Assembly: GCA_900696645.1 (NCBI GenBank)
Contig: CAADGV010000014.1
Location: 49,596 to 113,595, forward strand
Direction of reading: 5' to 3'
Source of the DNA: an uncultured Chlorobiota bacterium
Lineage (GTDB): Bacteria > Bacteroidota > Ignavibacteria > UBA10030 > UBA6906
Length of the DNA: 64,000 nt
The notes under the pieces are model-generated. The model did no database searches, was not told the origin of the DNA, and saw nothing but the letters and a program-made list of their open reading frames with translations. A program made the position numbers and the translations under genes. Position 1 is the first letter of the stretch. The number at the start of each line of letters is the position of its first letter. Positions 9,820 to 19,176 of the stretch are shown here, one piece after another.

Positions 9820-10248
9820 ATGGAAAACGACAAGCCGGGCGTTCGACCGCCAGCCATTCCGGAACCGTCCTCCAAAATGACGAAGAGATTTCGTTGGAAG
9901 CTCTGGGTCTTTATGATACTGTTTGTCCCTGTTGTGCTGTTTGCCGGGTATACGTGGTTCGTCCTTAACTGGAGCTATTCATCGGGAGAACGAGCGGGCT
10001 ATGTTCAAAAACTCTCGAAAAAGGGATTCATAGCGAAAACGTGGGAAGGTGAGCTTGCCATGGTTTCGATGCCGGGAACGTTGCCTGAGATATTTCACTT
10101 TACCGTACCGAGTGACGAAGTTGCCGCGCAGATCAATGCATCTCTTGGAAAACGGGTGAAGCTGCACTACGAACAACATATAGGCATTCCGAGCAGGATT
10201 TTCGGGGAGAGTGAGTATTTCGTAAACAAGGTTGAGATTGTTGAATAG
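9820..10248 (+). CDS. Conserved hypothetical membrane-anchored protein
   Basis: Single N-terminal TM helix, intact ORF. Confidence 0.6.
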   Translation: MENDKPGVRPPAIPEPSSKMTKRFRWKLWVFMILFVPVVLFAGYTWFVLNWSYSSGERAGYVQKLSKKGFIAKTWEGELAMVSMPGTLPEIFHFTVPSDEVAAQINASLGKRVKLHYEQHIGIPSRIFGESEYFVNKVEIVE

Positions 10249-10421
10249 CAGACAGTGTTTGCAACATTGAAAATACTGCTTGACTTTCACTCACGCGTCG
10301 GGTAATTTGACGTCACGTTACCCATCTGTGTTTCTTTTGTTATTGTTCTTTTCAGCATTTTGAAGAGGCCTGCATCCTTATTGAGAATGGAAGCCCCGCG
10401 GCGGCGAATCGTGACAAGTCA

Positions 10422-10814
10422 TTGGTGCGTGATCGATTCTGGTGGACGCTCTTTGCAATCGGTGTTATAACCGTAGTCAGCGGCAGCATTCAGTGTACTG
10501 TGCCGCGGCTGCTCCTGCAAGCCCTCTCGCCGGAGGTAACAGTAGCGAGCGAGCATTTCCTGAGAATCACAGGAGTTCTGACTGCTGTATTTGGCGCCTT
10601 GCTGGTTCATGCACTTATCACGGCTGAGCCGCAACACGTCGCAGTTCTGTGGGTGGGAATTCAGAAAGTAGTAACCGCGTCGGCTGTTGGACTTGCTATT
10701 CAGGATGCCATCTTCTCACCATTGGCACTTGCTGCAGCAGGATTTGACATGGTGGCAGGGGTGATGATCATTGCATTCTGGTTTTGGCTGAAGCAGCAGG
10801 CAAACGAATCATAA
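10422..10814 (+). CDS. Hypothetical four-TM membrane protein
   Basis: Hydrophobic ORF; start uncertain. Confidence 0.55.
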   Translation: MVRDRFWWTLFAIGVITVVSGSIQCTVPRLLLQALSPEVTVASEHFLRITGVLTAVFGALLVHALITAEPQHVAVLWVGIQKVVTASAVGLAIQDAIFSPLALAAAGFDMVAGVMIIAFWFWLKQQANES

Positions 10815-10833
10815 GCGAATTAATTCGAACCCC

Positions 10834-12288
10834 ATGTCGCTCGTTCTTCATCCACGTCTCACAAATCATCCGGGCAATTGCGTGCAGGTATGGCTCGGAT
10901 TATTCGAGCGGACTACCACGCCTACTCTCCAATGGTTTCTCGACGGACAACTGACGTTCCCCCAAATCATTCGGCCCCTCAACAATATCCGGCCACTTGA
11001 CCTCGTCGACTACAACGAACCCCGCGTCTTCTCCGGCGTGTTTCAATTCAACAACCTTCTACCGAGCACACGTTATACAATTGAGGTCCGGGGAGGCGGT
11101 GAGTCCGCCTCGTTGAGCGTGTACACGCTTCCCGATGCCGTGACGGACAGGATGGGGGAGTGGTTCAACATCATGCTCGTCTCGTGTTTCTATCAGCCGG
11201 AGGATCGGCAGGGGTTGGCGGGCGAGCTTGTCTCACGGATTCCGCTTCCACTTCGACCGCATATGACTCTCCTCATGGGCGACCAAGTGTATCTTGACCT
11301 CCCGACGTTACAGGATTTCAAGGATGATGTCGGATGGCTTGCGCGGAAGTTTGAACGCGATTATACCTGCAACTGGCGCGGCCCCAATGGCTTTGCAAGA
11401 CTTCTTGCTGCTGCTCCCGCAGTTTCAACTCCCGATGACCATGAATACTGGAACAACTTCCCGCATATGAGCTTGTGGATCGGCAACTCGTGGTCGAAAG
11501 CGGGAAGGGATCGGTGGACACAAGCCGGTCGCATGATGTATGAGGGATTTCAACTTGCAGCGCCCGGCACAATAGGCGATCATCTTGTTGTAGAGATTCC
11601 GCCTCTCTCAATCTTTGTTGCCGATACACGATCGTTGCGCGATCCGGATAACATGAATATGCTGCGTCCCGGCGGCATTCAACCGATTGTCGATTGGGCG
11701 AACGATGTGGCGGCCCGGGGCCGTTTCGGCATATTAGTAACAGGACAATCACTTCTGGACAAACCCGCAAGCGATCTCGAAGGAAAGTTTGCCGACTATG
11801 CCCTTGCGAATTACAACGAATTTACCCCGCTCGTTCAAGCTCTGGATCGACTCGCCGAGGCTGGTCGCGAAGTGATTCTGATTACCGGAGATGTGCATTG
11901 GGGCCGCGTCGCTGAAGCAATGAACCGGACGGATGCGCGGAAGAAAATCTTCGAAGTTATTTCGTCTCCAACATCCCTCGTGACAACGGTTGGCTACGAT
12001 CAATTTGCCAAGATAGCGTCGTTCGTCAAAGGACTGTTTGGAAGGAAGGATCCGTGGCCCCGTCACGCCGATCCTGATGATGTCCCCCATTTTCTCGCCC
12101 GGCAGGTCCTCGGTCCAAAGTACGGATGCGTGAAGTACCACGGCCAGAAAGGCAATCATGTGGCGATCTTGTCGTTTCGACAGGTCGGCTTTGGATTGGA
12201 TACACGGGTAACATACTTTCCCATTCATACGGAGTTGCAGTATCGGACACCGGTTGAAGTCAACATTCCGCGGCTCGGTCCCAAGTAA
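10834..12288 (+). CDS. PhoD-like metallophosphatase
   Basis: LLMGDQVYLD, STPDDHEYWNN, ITGDVHWGRV metallophosphatase/PhoD-like motifs; no obvious signal peptide. Confidence 0.8.
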   Translation: MSLVLHPRLTNHPGNCVQVWLGLFERTTTPTLQWFLDGQLTFPQIIRPLNNIRPLDLVDYNEPRVFSGVFQFNNLLPSTRYTIEVRGGGESASLSVYTLPDAVTDRMGEWFNIMLVSCFYQPEDRQGLAGELVSRIPLPLRPHMTLLMGDQVYLDLPTLQDFKDDVGWLARKFERDYTCNWRGPNGFARLLAAAPAVSTPDDHEYWNNFPHMSLWIGNSWSKAGRDRWTQAGRMMYEGFQLAAPGTIGDHLVVEIPPLSIFVADTRSLRDPDNMNMLRPGGIQPIVDWANDVAARGRFGILVTGQSLLDKPASDLEGKFADYALANYNEFTPLVQALDRLAEAGREVILITGDVHWGRVAEAMNRTDARKKIFEVISSPTSLVTTVGYDQFAKIASFVKGLFGRKDPWPRHADPDDVPHFLARQVLGPKYGCVKYHGQKGNHVAILSFRQVGFGLDTRVTYFPIHTELQYRTPVEVNIPRLGPK

Positions 12289-12321
12289 CGGCGAACAATC
12301 ACATTCAGTGGAGATAATCCG

Positions 12322-13086
12322 ATGCTTAATATCCTGCAGGCTGATGTTAAAAGCCCGAATCCGGATTTCGCAAAAGTCCCGCGCAAGTCAAACGAGGACA
12401 ATATTGCATGGCTCGAACGCAATATGGCGGATACGGATGAAAGTGTTTCTCTTGTGATGTTGGGAGGTAAGAACCCCATCGACTTCAGGCTCCGGCTTGC
12501 CCAGGCACATGTCCGTGATGATCTGACGCCAAGTAGTTGGTCGCATGTTATGCTGCTCGGCAAGCCGTCAAAGAATCTTGAATCGACAACTGTTCATGAA
12601 ATCTCCCTCTATCCCTCGGATGGATTCAACTATCCCGTGCCGACGAACGCGGAACAGCAGGGCAAACTTAAAACGTATGCCGACGCGGAGGAATTTCCGA
12701 ACATTGCAGTCATCAACGTTCCTGTGCAGCAATCGATGGTAAAAGATGCGTTGCGCAAGTATCGGCATCAGCGTGCCGTACTCGACGGGGTTGAGTTGGT
12801 TGTTATGTGGCTCGCCTTCGTGTGGGGAGTCGGCAGGTCGGGAAACCCCTTGCTGGACGGGAATGGTGTCCCCTCGGCTGCGATGATCGAGGTTGTTATA
12901 AGTTCACTCGGGTATGAATTGACGCCGGGATTGCCGAGCCGCGCAAGCTGTCCCGAAGCAATCTGGCAGGCGGCAAAATGGTGGCATGAGTATTACGAAC
13001 GTGATAAGCGAGAGGGGCTTACCGGCGCCTGGTGTGTAACGCACAAATTGATTGATGATGATGATAGAATGTTGAATGGCGCTTGA
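12322..13086 (+). CDS. Hypothetical protein, possible permuted papain-like (YiiX/NlpC-type) hydrolase
   Basis: SWSHVMLLG early His motif and ASCPEAIWQAAKWW late Cys motif; fold assignment tentative. Confidence 0.5.
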   Translation: MLNILQADVKSPNPDFAKVPRKSNEDNIAWLERNMADTDESVSLVMLGGKNPIDFRLRLAQAHVRDDLTPSSWSHVMLLGKPSKNLESTTVHEISLYPSDGFNYPVPTNAEQQGKLKTYADAEEFPNIAVINVPVQQSMVKDALRKYRHQRAVLDGVELVVMWLAFVWGVGRSGNPLLDGNGVPSAAMIEVVISSLGYELTPGLPSRASCPEAIWQAAKWWHEYYERDKREGLTGAWCVTHKLIDDDDRMLNGA

Positions 13087-13155
13087 CGAATGACGGCCGA
13101 TATCCGGCTTGAGGAGAAAATCACAATCTGTTGAACAATTCATAGTGAGGAAGAT

Positions 13156-13536
13156 ATGCCGCTGAACAAAATCCCGATCAACGAAACAGGGGGTACGGTA
13201 ACTGTTGAAATTTCATTCGGTTACGCACAAGTGGGGGCATACACACTTTTGCTGTGGAACAAAACAGGGAGTGACTACAAGCGGTTGGGAGAAGGGATGA
13301 ATACGGATAATATTCCGGACGAATTCAAACTACCGAAGCCGGTCAAGAACAACGTCGGCAAAATTCTCGACTGTCTTGCAACTATCATCAGTCCGAAGCC
13401 GGAGGAAGGGGGTCGTTACCGGGTGGACATGATTGTCCGGCAGGATGGTGAGGAATGCGGCCGCGAATCGTATGAAGGAACAATATCGACGAAATCCATT
13501 TCAGTCAGGCTTGCTGCACAACTCAGCACATCATAA
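13156..13536 (+). CDS. Hypothetical protein
   Basis: Intact ORF in a tight co-directional cluster. Confidence 0.6.
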   Translation: MPLNKIPINETGGTVTVEISFGYAQVGAYTLLLWNKTGSDYKRLGEGMNTDNIPDEFKLPKPVKNNVGKILDCLATIISPKPEEGGRYRVDMIVRQDGEECGRESYEGTISTKSISVRLAAQLSTS

Positions 13537-13551
13537 CACAAGGGTCTCCCC

Positions 13552-14598
13552 ATGAAATCGCTTGCATTTGCAGTTCTCTTGCTGGTCTACACAATTCCGC
13601 TCGCAGCCCAGGAGTTGGCGCCCGGTGAATTGCGAGCCTCCGATGCGCGGTTGAACTTTTCCGTGCCCGATGCACCGGCGTTTGCCATCCTCAACTATAC
13701 CCCCTCAGTGATCATCCGGCCGACTACCGTGAGGGAAATCGGGCTTGCTGTTGCCGACTTCATCCGGGGCGGCAGCGTTCTGCCGAAAGCGTTTGCCGCG
13801 GAGTTTTCCCCCGGCTTGTTGGCCGGAGGAAGCACGCTGTCGATCCGTGAATACAATGCAAATCCGTTTTGGTACAGAACGCGCATCTCCATTGCAAGCC
13901 GCTCGTTTGATGACAATACCGGACGGATTCAGGCGAGCCTCGGTGTTCGCATGACGTTGATGGACGACGCGGATCCCCGCATGAACCGGCACTTCATTCA
14001 GGATATGTCGAAAATGGCGATGAGCATCAACCAGACTCTTTCCAGAAGTGTTCAGGTGGCGCCGCCTACAGAAAGCGGAGTTGTCTCAGTTCAATCGCCT
14101 GACCTTGAAGTATTGGAGGCGGAAGTCAGCCGGTTGCGGGCACAGCAACGCGATGAAAGCTGGAATGCCAACATTGCGGAAATAGCCGCTGCGGTGAGAT
14201 TCAGTTCGAGGGATTCGCTCGCAAAGAATGCCGTTGCCGATAAATACCAGCTTTGGATAGCAGCATCCTTCGGTGCATCAGAGTGGGGGCAGTTTATCTT
14301 CAACCTTACCGGGTCGGTGGAGCGGGCACAGAGCTTTGTGATGGATTCGACCAGCATCGCCATGAATTCCCGTTTCTACTTCGGCTCGAATTCGATCAAG
14401 GTATACGGAGAAGGGCAAATAACCGCGTTGGATAATTCTCCCGCCTTGTATCTGTTCAACATCGGCGGGGAAATAACACCGATCAGCAGTTTTTGGCTGG
14501 AATTTTCCGCAGGCTTTGAAAAGCGGGGAAAGGAACCGGCCATCATTCGTACAGCATTTCATGTCCGTTGGGGGTTGCCCGAAGGACTTATCAACTAA
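13552..14598 (+). CDS. Hypothetical secreted/outer-membrane protein
   Basis: Signal peptide MKSLAFAVLLLVYTIPLAAQ; amphipathic C-terminal segments. Confidence 0.65.
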   Translation: MKSLAFAVLLLVYTIPLAAQELAPGELRASDARLNFSVPDAPAFAILNYTPSVIIRPTTVREIGLAVADFIRGGSVLPKAFAAEFSPGLLAGGSTLSIREYNANPFWYRTRISIASRSFDDNTGRIQASLGVRMTLMDDADPRMNRHFIQDMSKMAMSINQTLSRSVQVAPPTESGVVSVQSPDLEVLEAEVSRLRAQQRDESWNANIAEIAAAVRFSSRDSLAKNAVADKYQLWIAASFGASEWGQFIFNLTGSVERAQSFVMDSTSIAMNSRFYFGSNSIKVYGEGQITALDNSPALYLFNIGGEITPISSFWLEFSAGFEKRGKEPAIIRTAFHVRWGLPEGLIN

Positions 14599-14634
14599 GT
14601 AGTTCGTTGTTCTTTAGAATACAAGAGGTACACC

Positions 14635-15831
14635 ATGTCCGGAATCTTCATCAGTTACCGCCGGCAGGATAGCGCCGGTTGGGTCGGCCGCTTGACTGAT
14701 TCATTGAAGGAGAATTTTGGTGAAGATCAGATCTTCATGGATATTGAGGCGATTGAAGCCGGAGTTGATTTCGTCGAATCCATCAACAAAGCGGTCGGCT
14801 CGTGTCAGGTGTTGCTGGCCATTATCGGGCCGCGATGGCTTTCCGTTACGGATCAGAGCGGACGCAGACGGCTTGATAATCCCGAAGATTTCATACATCT
14901 GGAGATTGCCGCGGCATTGCAACGCAACGTTCGAGTGATTCCCGTGTTGGTGGGCGGAGCCGAGATTCCTGCGAGCGATCAACTGCCCGATGATCTGAAG
15001 CCGCTTGCCCGCCGTCAGGCACATGAGATTTCCGACACCCGATGGGAATACGATTCCGAACAGTTGGTGAAGCTTCTTGAAAAGGCGTTAGGTCGCAAAT
15101 CCAAGAAAAAATCCGCTGCCGAATCCGGCGCATTCCAATCTGCAGTTCTCCCTCCATCACAAAAAGGAGTCAGCGTCAAAGCAAGTATAGGACTGGTACT
15201 CAGTCTCTTTGTCTTTCTCTTCCTCCTCTCCGGCGATCCGATGGATACAAACACGGCAGTCGGCGCCATCATGTTTTTGCTGACTGCTCTTGTGCTGGGA
15301 ATAATTGCATTCTACGATGTGAAGCTGAACAAAGTAAGAGGGAAAGTCCTGGCAATCGGCTCAATAGCCCTTGCGGTGATTCTATGCTTTGTCGTATTCG
15401 GGAGGTTCTCCTCACATACTCCTGCCCAACAGGGTGACCTACCCTCAGATACCTCCGCTGCAATAGCGCAGGTTGCACCGTCAACTGTTGACCCATCTGA
15501 TCAGCAGCCAGCAGCACAACCGGAGTATCGTTCGACTGCGCCAGCGAGAGTGGTGAACATCACCGGTTCATGGCAGGATGCGGAGGGAGGAATCCTGTAC
15601 TTTCAACAAGAGGGAAACACGTTTGTTCTCAGTGGTACCGACGACAATGGAATCGAAATGCACGGCAACGGCTTCATCGATCAACAAATCGTCACCTTTG
15701 ATATCGGAGCAAACGGATACACCCTCGGCCGCGCGCAAATGATTCTCTCCGACAACAGAAGAGAAATGCGAGGCACGCTATATGTCCCGCTCACGGGAGC
15801 GTCGGAGAGTCTTGTTCTTCGCAAGCAGTAA
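14635..15831 (+). CDS. TIR-domain protein with transmembrane segments and a C-terminal extracytoplasmic-like domain
   Basis: N-terminal MSGIFISYRRQDSAGWVGRLTDSL...IFMDIEAIEAGVDF...LLAIIGPRWL; TM block ASIGLVLSLFVFLFLLSG...ALVLGIIAFY...VLAIGSIALAVILCFVVF. Confidence 0.85.
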   Translation: MSGIFISYRRQDSAGWVGRLTDSLKENFGEDQIFMDIEAIEAGVDFVESINKAVGSCQVLLAIIGPRWLSVTDQSGRRRLDNPEDFIHLEIAAALQRNVRVIPVLVGGAEIPASDQLPDDLKPLARRQAHEISDTRWEYDSEQLVKLLEKALGRKSKKKSAAESGAFQSAVLPPSQKGVSVKASIGLVLSLFVFLFLLSGDPMDTNTAVGAIMFLLTALVLGIIAFYDVKLNKVRGKVLAIGSIALAVILCFVVFGRFSSHTPAQQGDLPSDTSAAIAQVAPSTVDPSDQQPAAQPEYRSTAPARVVNITGSWQDAEGGILYFQQEGNTFVLSGTDDNGIEMHGNGFIDQQIVTFDIGANGYTLGRAQMILSDNRREMRGTLYVPLTGASESLVLRKQ

Positions 15832-15904
15832 ATTCTCTGTGGAGTTGCTTACCTACACAAAAATGTCTTGAGACCCCTGTAACCTTTCACAAGACCCGCC
15901 GTAC

Positions 15905-16016
15905 TTACTGACCATCAGTCAGTCCCTTTGCTAAAGTAAATTTAATCTATCATCGTATTGACAAATGGCTCGACTTAAGCTATATTTGAACCCATTAAAT
16001 GACTATCAGTCAGTAA
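15905..16016 (+). promoter_or_regulatory. Promoter with two TetR-type operators
   Basis: TGACCATCAGTCAGT at 15909-15923 and TGACTATCAGTCAGT at 16000-16014 flank TTGACA (15958-15963) and TATATTTG (15981-15988). Confidence 0.7.
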
Positions 16017-16030
16017 ATTGATTGGAGCAA

Positions 16031-16723
16031 ATGAAAATGGGCATAATTGAGCGAAAAGAGCGGGAAAAAGAACAGCGCCGTGAAGAAATAGTCACGGCTG
16101 CAGAGAAGATCTTCTTTGAAAAAGGGCTTGCCATAGCAACTATGGATGAAATCGCAGAGGCCGCAGAACTGAGCAAGGGGACTCTGTATCTCTACTACAA
16201 GAGCAAAGAAGACCTTTACCTTGCAGTGGCAATGCGCGGCTCGGAAATCATGTACAAAATGTTTCTTGAAGCGACATCCCCTGAAAAATCCACGATCGAG
16301 AGAATTGCCGGCCTTGCTGAGGCATACTACCGGTTCTTCAAACAAAACCGCGACTACTTCCGGATGTATCAGTACTTCGACAACTCGCAGTTTCATAAGC
16401 AGGTTTCCCAAGATATGCTGCACACGTGCGCAACCAACGACCAGAAGATATGGGATCTGGTAATCGGGCTGATACAGCAGGGTATTGATGAAGGGTTGTT
16501 TGATGCGGATCTCGATGCAAAACAGGCGGCAATCATTCTCTGGGCGAACGGGAATGCCATTATGAGATTGATGGATCGGGAGGATACGTACTTCACTGAA
16601 CACATGAAGTTGGATTTGGAAGCGACATTACAGAAAGCATACCAGTTGATTCTCGAAGGAATGATGACCAAGAAAGGAAAAGTAAAGTATCATGCAATCA
16701 GACAGATTGAGGAGACAGTATAG
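16031..16723 (+). CDS. TetR/AcrR family regulator
   Basis: HTH ...[47 protein letters not shown]. Confidence 0.92.
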   Translation: MKMGIIERKEREKEQRREEIVTAAEKIFFEKGLAIATMDEIAEAAELSKGTLYLYYKSKEDLYLAVAMRGSEIMYKMFLEATSPEKSTIERIAGLAEAYYRFFKQNRDYFRMYQYFDNSQFHKQVSQDMLHTCATNDQKIWDLVIGLIQQGIDEGLFDADLDAKQAAIILWANGNAIMRLMDREDTYFTEHMKLDLEATLQKAYQLILEGMMTKKGKVKYHAIRQIEETV

Positions 16724-16724
16724 G

Positions 16725-18050
16725 ATGAAGAAACTGTTTGTTGTATCTCTGGCATTGCTCGGAGGGATACTGACGGCGCAAGCCCAACAGACTCTTGAGT
16801 TGACGGTGGACAAAGCGATTCAACTCGGGCTCGACAACAGCAAAGCGTTACACGCGTCGCTGATGAGGTTGAACTACGCAGATGCAAAATCCTCGGAAGT
16901 CAACGCGTTACGGCTTCCCAATCTCAAATTCGTCGGTGGGTATACGCGGCTCAGCGACGTACCACCGTTCGCCGTGACGTTGCCCGCACAACTTGGCGGG
17001 AACTCATTCACGCTGGCACCCTCAGTTCTGAACAACTACGCAATGAAAGTCAGTCTCGAGCAACCGCTGTTCACCGGTTTCAAGCTTGATGCGGCTTCGG
17101 CGGCTGCAGACTACAGTGCAAAAGCGTACGAACAGGAATATGCCCGGAGCAAATCCGACCTCGTGTACAATGTCCGGCTTGCGTACTGGAATTTGTTCAA
17201 GGCGAGAGAGTTGAAGAAGGTAACAGACGAGAACGTCGAGCAGGTTAAAGCCCATCTCAAGGATGTCGAACTGATGCTTGAGCAGGGAATGGCCACAATG
17301 AGCGACGTCCTGAATGTTCAGGTGCAACTCTCTGATGCGCAGCTTCGTCAGATTGAAGCGGATAACAACGTTCAGCTTGCGATGATTTCGCTCAACAATA
17401 CCATCGGCATCCCGCTGCAGACGAGCATCGTGATTGATTCGGATATCACTCATACGGCCTCGGCGAACTATGCGAATCTGAATTCTCTCATGGAACGGGC
17501 AATGGAGAAGCGTCCCGAACTTAAAGCAATGGAGTATCGTGTGCGAGCCGCCGAAGCCGGGGTTACGGCGGCGAAGGCAGGTTGGTGGCCGCAGATTTTT
17601 CTGAGCGCAAACTACAACTACAACAGGCCGAACCAACGCATCCAGCCTATGCAAGATATGTTCAAGGATACATGGGACGTGACCCTGGGTGTCTCGCTGG
17701 ATATTTGGAACTGGGGCAAGACTCTTCATCAAACTGATCAGGCAGGTGCACAGTATGAGGAGGCAAAGGATGCGTTGACGCAGGTTCGTGATCAAATCAC
17801 GCTTGAGATCACTCAGGCATATCTTACTCTGAACCAGGCAAAGGAACGAACGGTTGTTGCGGAAATGGGTGTCCAGCAAGCACAGGAAAGCTACAGGGTT
17901 ACAAACAAGCGTTTCAAGGAAGGGCTTGCGCAGAACAGCGATATGCTTGATGCTGAAGTGGCGTTGCTAACCGCAAAGACGAAGTATACGCAGGCGCTTG
18001 TTGACTATGAATTGGCCGAAGCCCGGCTGCAACGGGTTATCGGCGAGTAA
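16725..18050 (+). CDS. TolC-family outer membrane efflux protein
   Basis: Signal peptide; coiled-coil OEP repeats; operon with MFP and RND pump. Confidence 0.9.
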   Translation: MKKLFVVSLALLGGILTAQAQQTLELTVDKAIQLGLDNSKALHASLMRLNYADAKSSEVNALRLPNLKFVGGYTRLSDVPPFAVTLPAQLGGNSFTLAPSVLNNYAMKVSLEQPLFTGFKLDAASAAADYSAKAYEQEYARSKSDLVYNVRLAYWNLFKARELKKVTDENVEQVKAHLKDVELMLEQGMATMSDVLNVQVQLSDAQLRQIEADNNVQLAMISLNNTIGIPLQTSIVIDSDITHTASANYANLNSLMERAMEKRPELKAMEYRVRAAEAGVTAAKAGWWPQIFLSANYNYNRPNQRIQPMQDMFKDTWDVTLGVSLDIWNWGKTLHQTDQAGAQYEEAKDALTQVRDQITLEITQAYLTLNQAKERTVVAEMGVQQAQESYRVTNKRFKEGLAQNSDMLDAEVALLTAKTKYTQALVDYELAEARLQRVIGE

Positions 18051-18095
18051 AACAGAATGTACACAACCAACCAACCATTTTTTGAAGGAGTTTGT

Positions 18096-19145
18096 ATGAG
18101 ACGGGTAAAGGCAATCGGAATCGGCGTTCTGGTTCTCGGTACAATCGTAACAATCCTGTTGTACAACAAAACGCAGATGCAGGCAAAATCGAAAACTACG
18201 GTGATTACATCGTATCCGGTTTCAGTGGCGAACGTAACGAAATCACAACTGTCGGAAACACTCTCACTCGTCGGCACGATTGCGGCGAACAGTGACGTTG
18301 CCATTGTCTCCGAAACACAGGGCAGAGTCGTTGCCATCAATGCAAATGTCGGCGACTTCAAGTCTTCGGGAGCCATGCTTGTTCAGATTGATGATGAGTT
18401 GAAGAAAGCGGAATTTATCAAAGCAGAAGTCAATTATGAGCGGGCAAAGAAGGATGCCGAACGCTTCAAGAGTCTGCGTGAAGAGCGTGCCGCTACCGAA
18501 TGGCAAAAGGAAAATGCTTGGCAGGCATTCAAGGTCGCGGAAGCGCAATATGTCCGATCCCGGAAAGAGTATCGTGACACGAAGATCAGCACGCCGATTG
18601 CAGGCATTGTGACTTCACGTCCGGTTGATGTCGGGACGATGGTGCAGCCCGGAATGGTCGTGGCAAACGTCGTCGATATTTCGAAGCTCAAAGTAAGGCT
18701 GAATGTCGCGGAACAGGATGCATTCAAACTGAAAGCCGGTGATCCGGTGGAAATCACCACGGACGTGTACCCTGGAGTCAAGTTTGCCGGAAGGATTGCC
18801 AGCATCAGCGCAAAGGCCGACGAATCACACACATATCCCGTTGAAATCACGCTGCCCAACAGCAAGGACCACCCCCTGAGGGCGGGAATGTTCGGCCGTG
18901 TGAATTTCGTGTCGATGACAAGAACGGAGACGCTTGCGATTCCTCGTGAAGCGCTTGTCGGCAGTGTGAAGAATCCGCAAGTCTTTGTTATTGAAAACGG
19001 TATGGCAAAGCGCCGTGACCTCGTTGTCGGCGACCTCATAGGGTCAAAGATTGCCGTGCTGCAAGGTTTGCGCGAAGGCGAAACCGTTGTCGTGAGCGGC
19101 CAGAACAATCTGAAGGACAGTGTCACCGTTGACATCGTGAACTAA
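18096..19145 (+). CDS. RND efflux periplasmic adaptor (MFP)
   Basis: N-terminal TM, biotinyl/lipoyl-like SETQGRVVAINANVGDFKSSGAMLVQID, DTKISTPIAGIVTSRPVDVGTMV. Confidence 0.93.
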   Translation: MRRVKAIGIGVLVLGTIVTILLYNKTQMQAKSKTTVITSYPVSVANVTKSQLSETLSLVGTIAANSDVAIVSETQGRVVAINANVGDFKSSGAMLVQIDDELKKAEFIKAEVNYERAKKDAERFKSLREERAATEWQKENAWQAFKVAEAQYVRSRKEYRDTKISTPIAGIVTSRPVDVGTMVQPGMVVANVVDISKLKVRLNVAEQDAFKLKAGDPVEITTDVYPGVKFAGRIASISAKADESHTYPVEITLPNSKDHPLRAGMFGRVNFVSMTRTETLAIPREALVGSVKNPQVFVIENGMAKRRDLVVGDLIGSKIAVLQGLREGETVVVSGQNNLKDSVTVDIVN

Positions 19146-19176
19146 GCTTTTGCCGAATCGAAAAGGAAACCATCAC

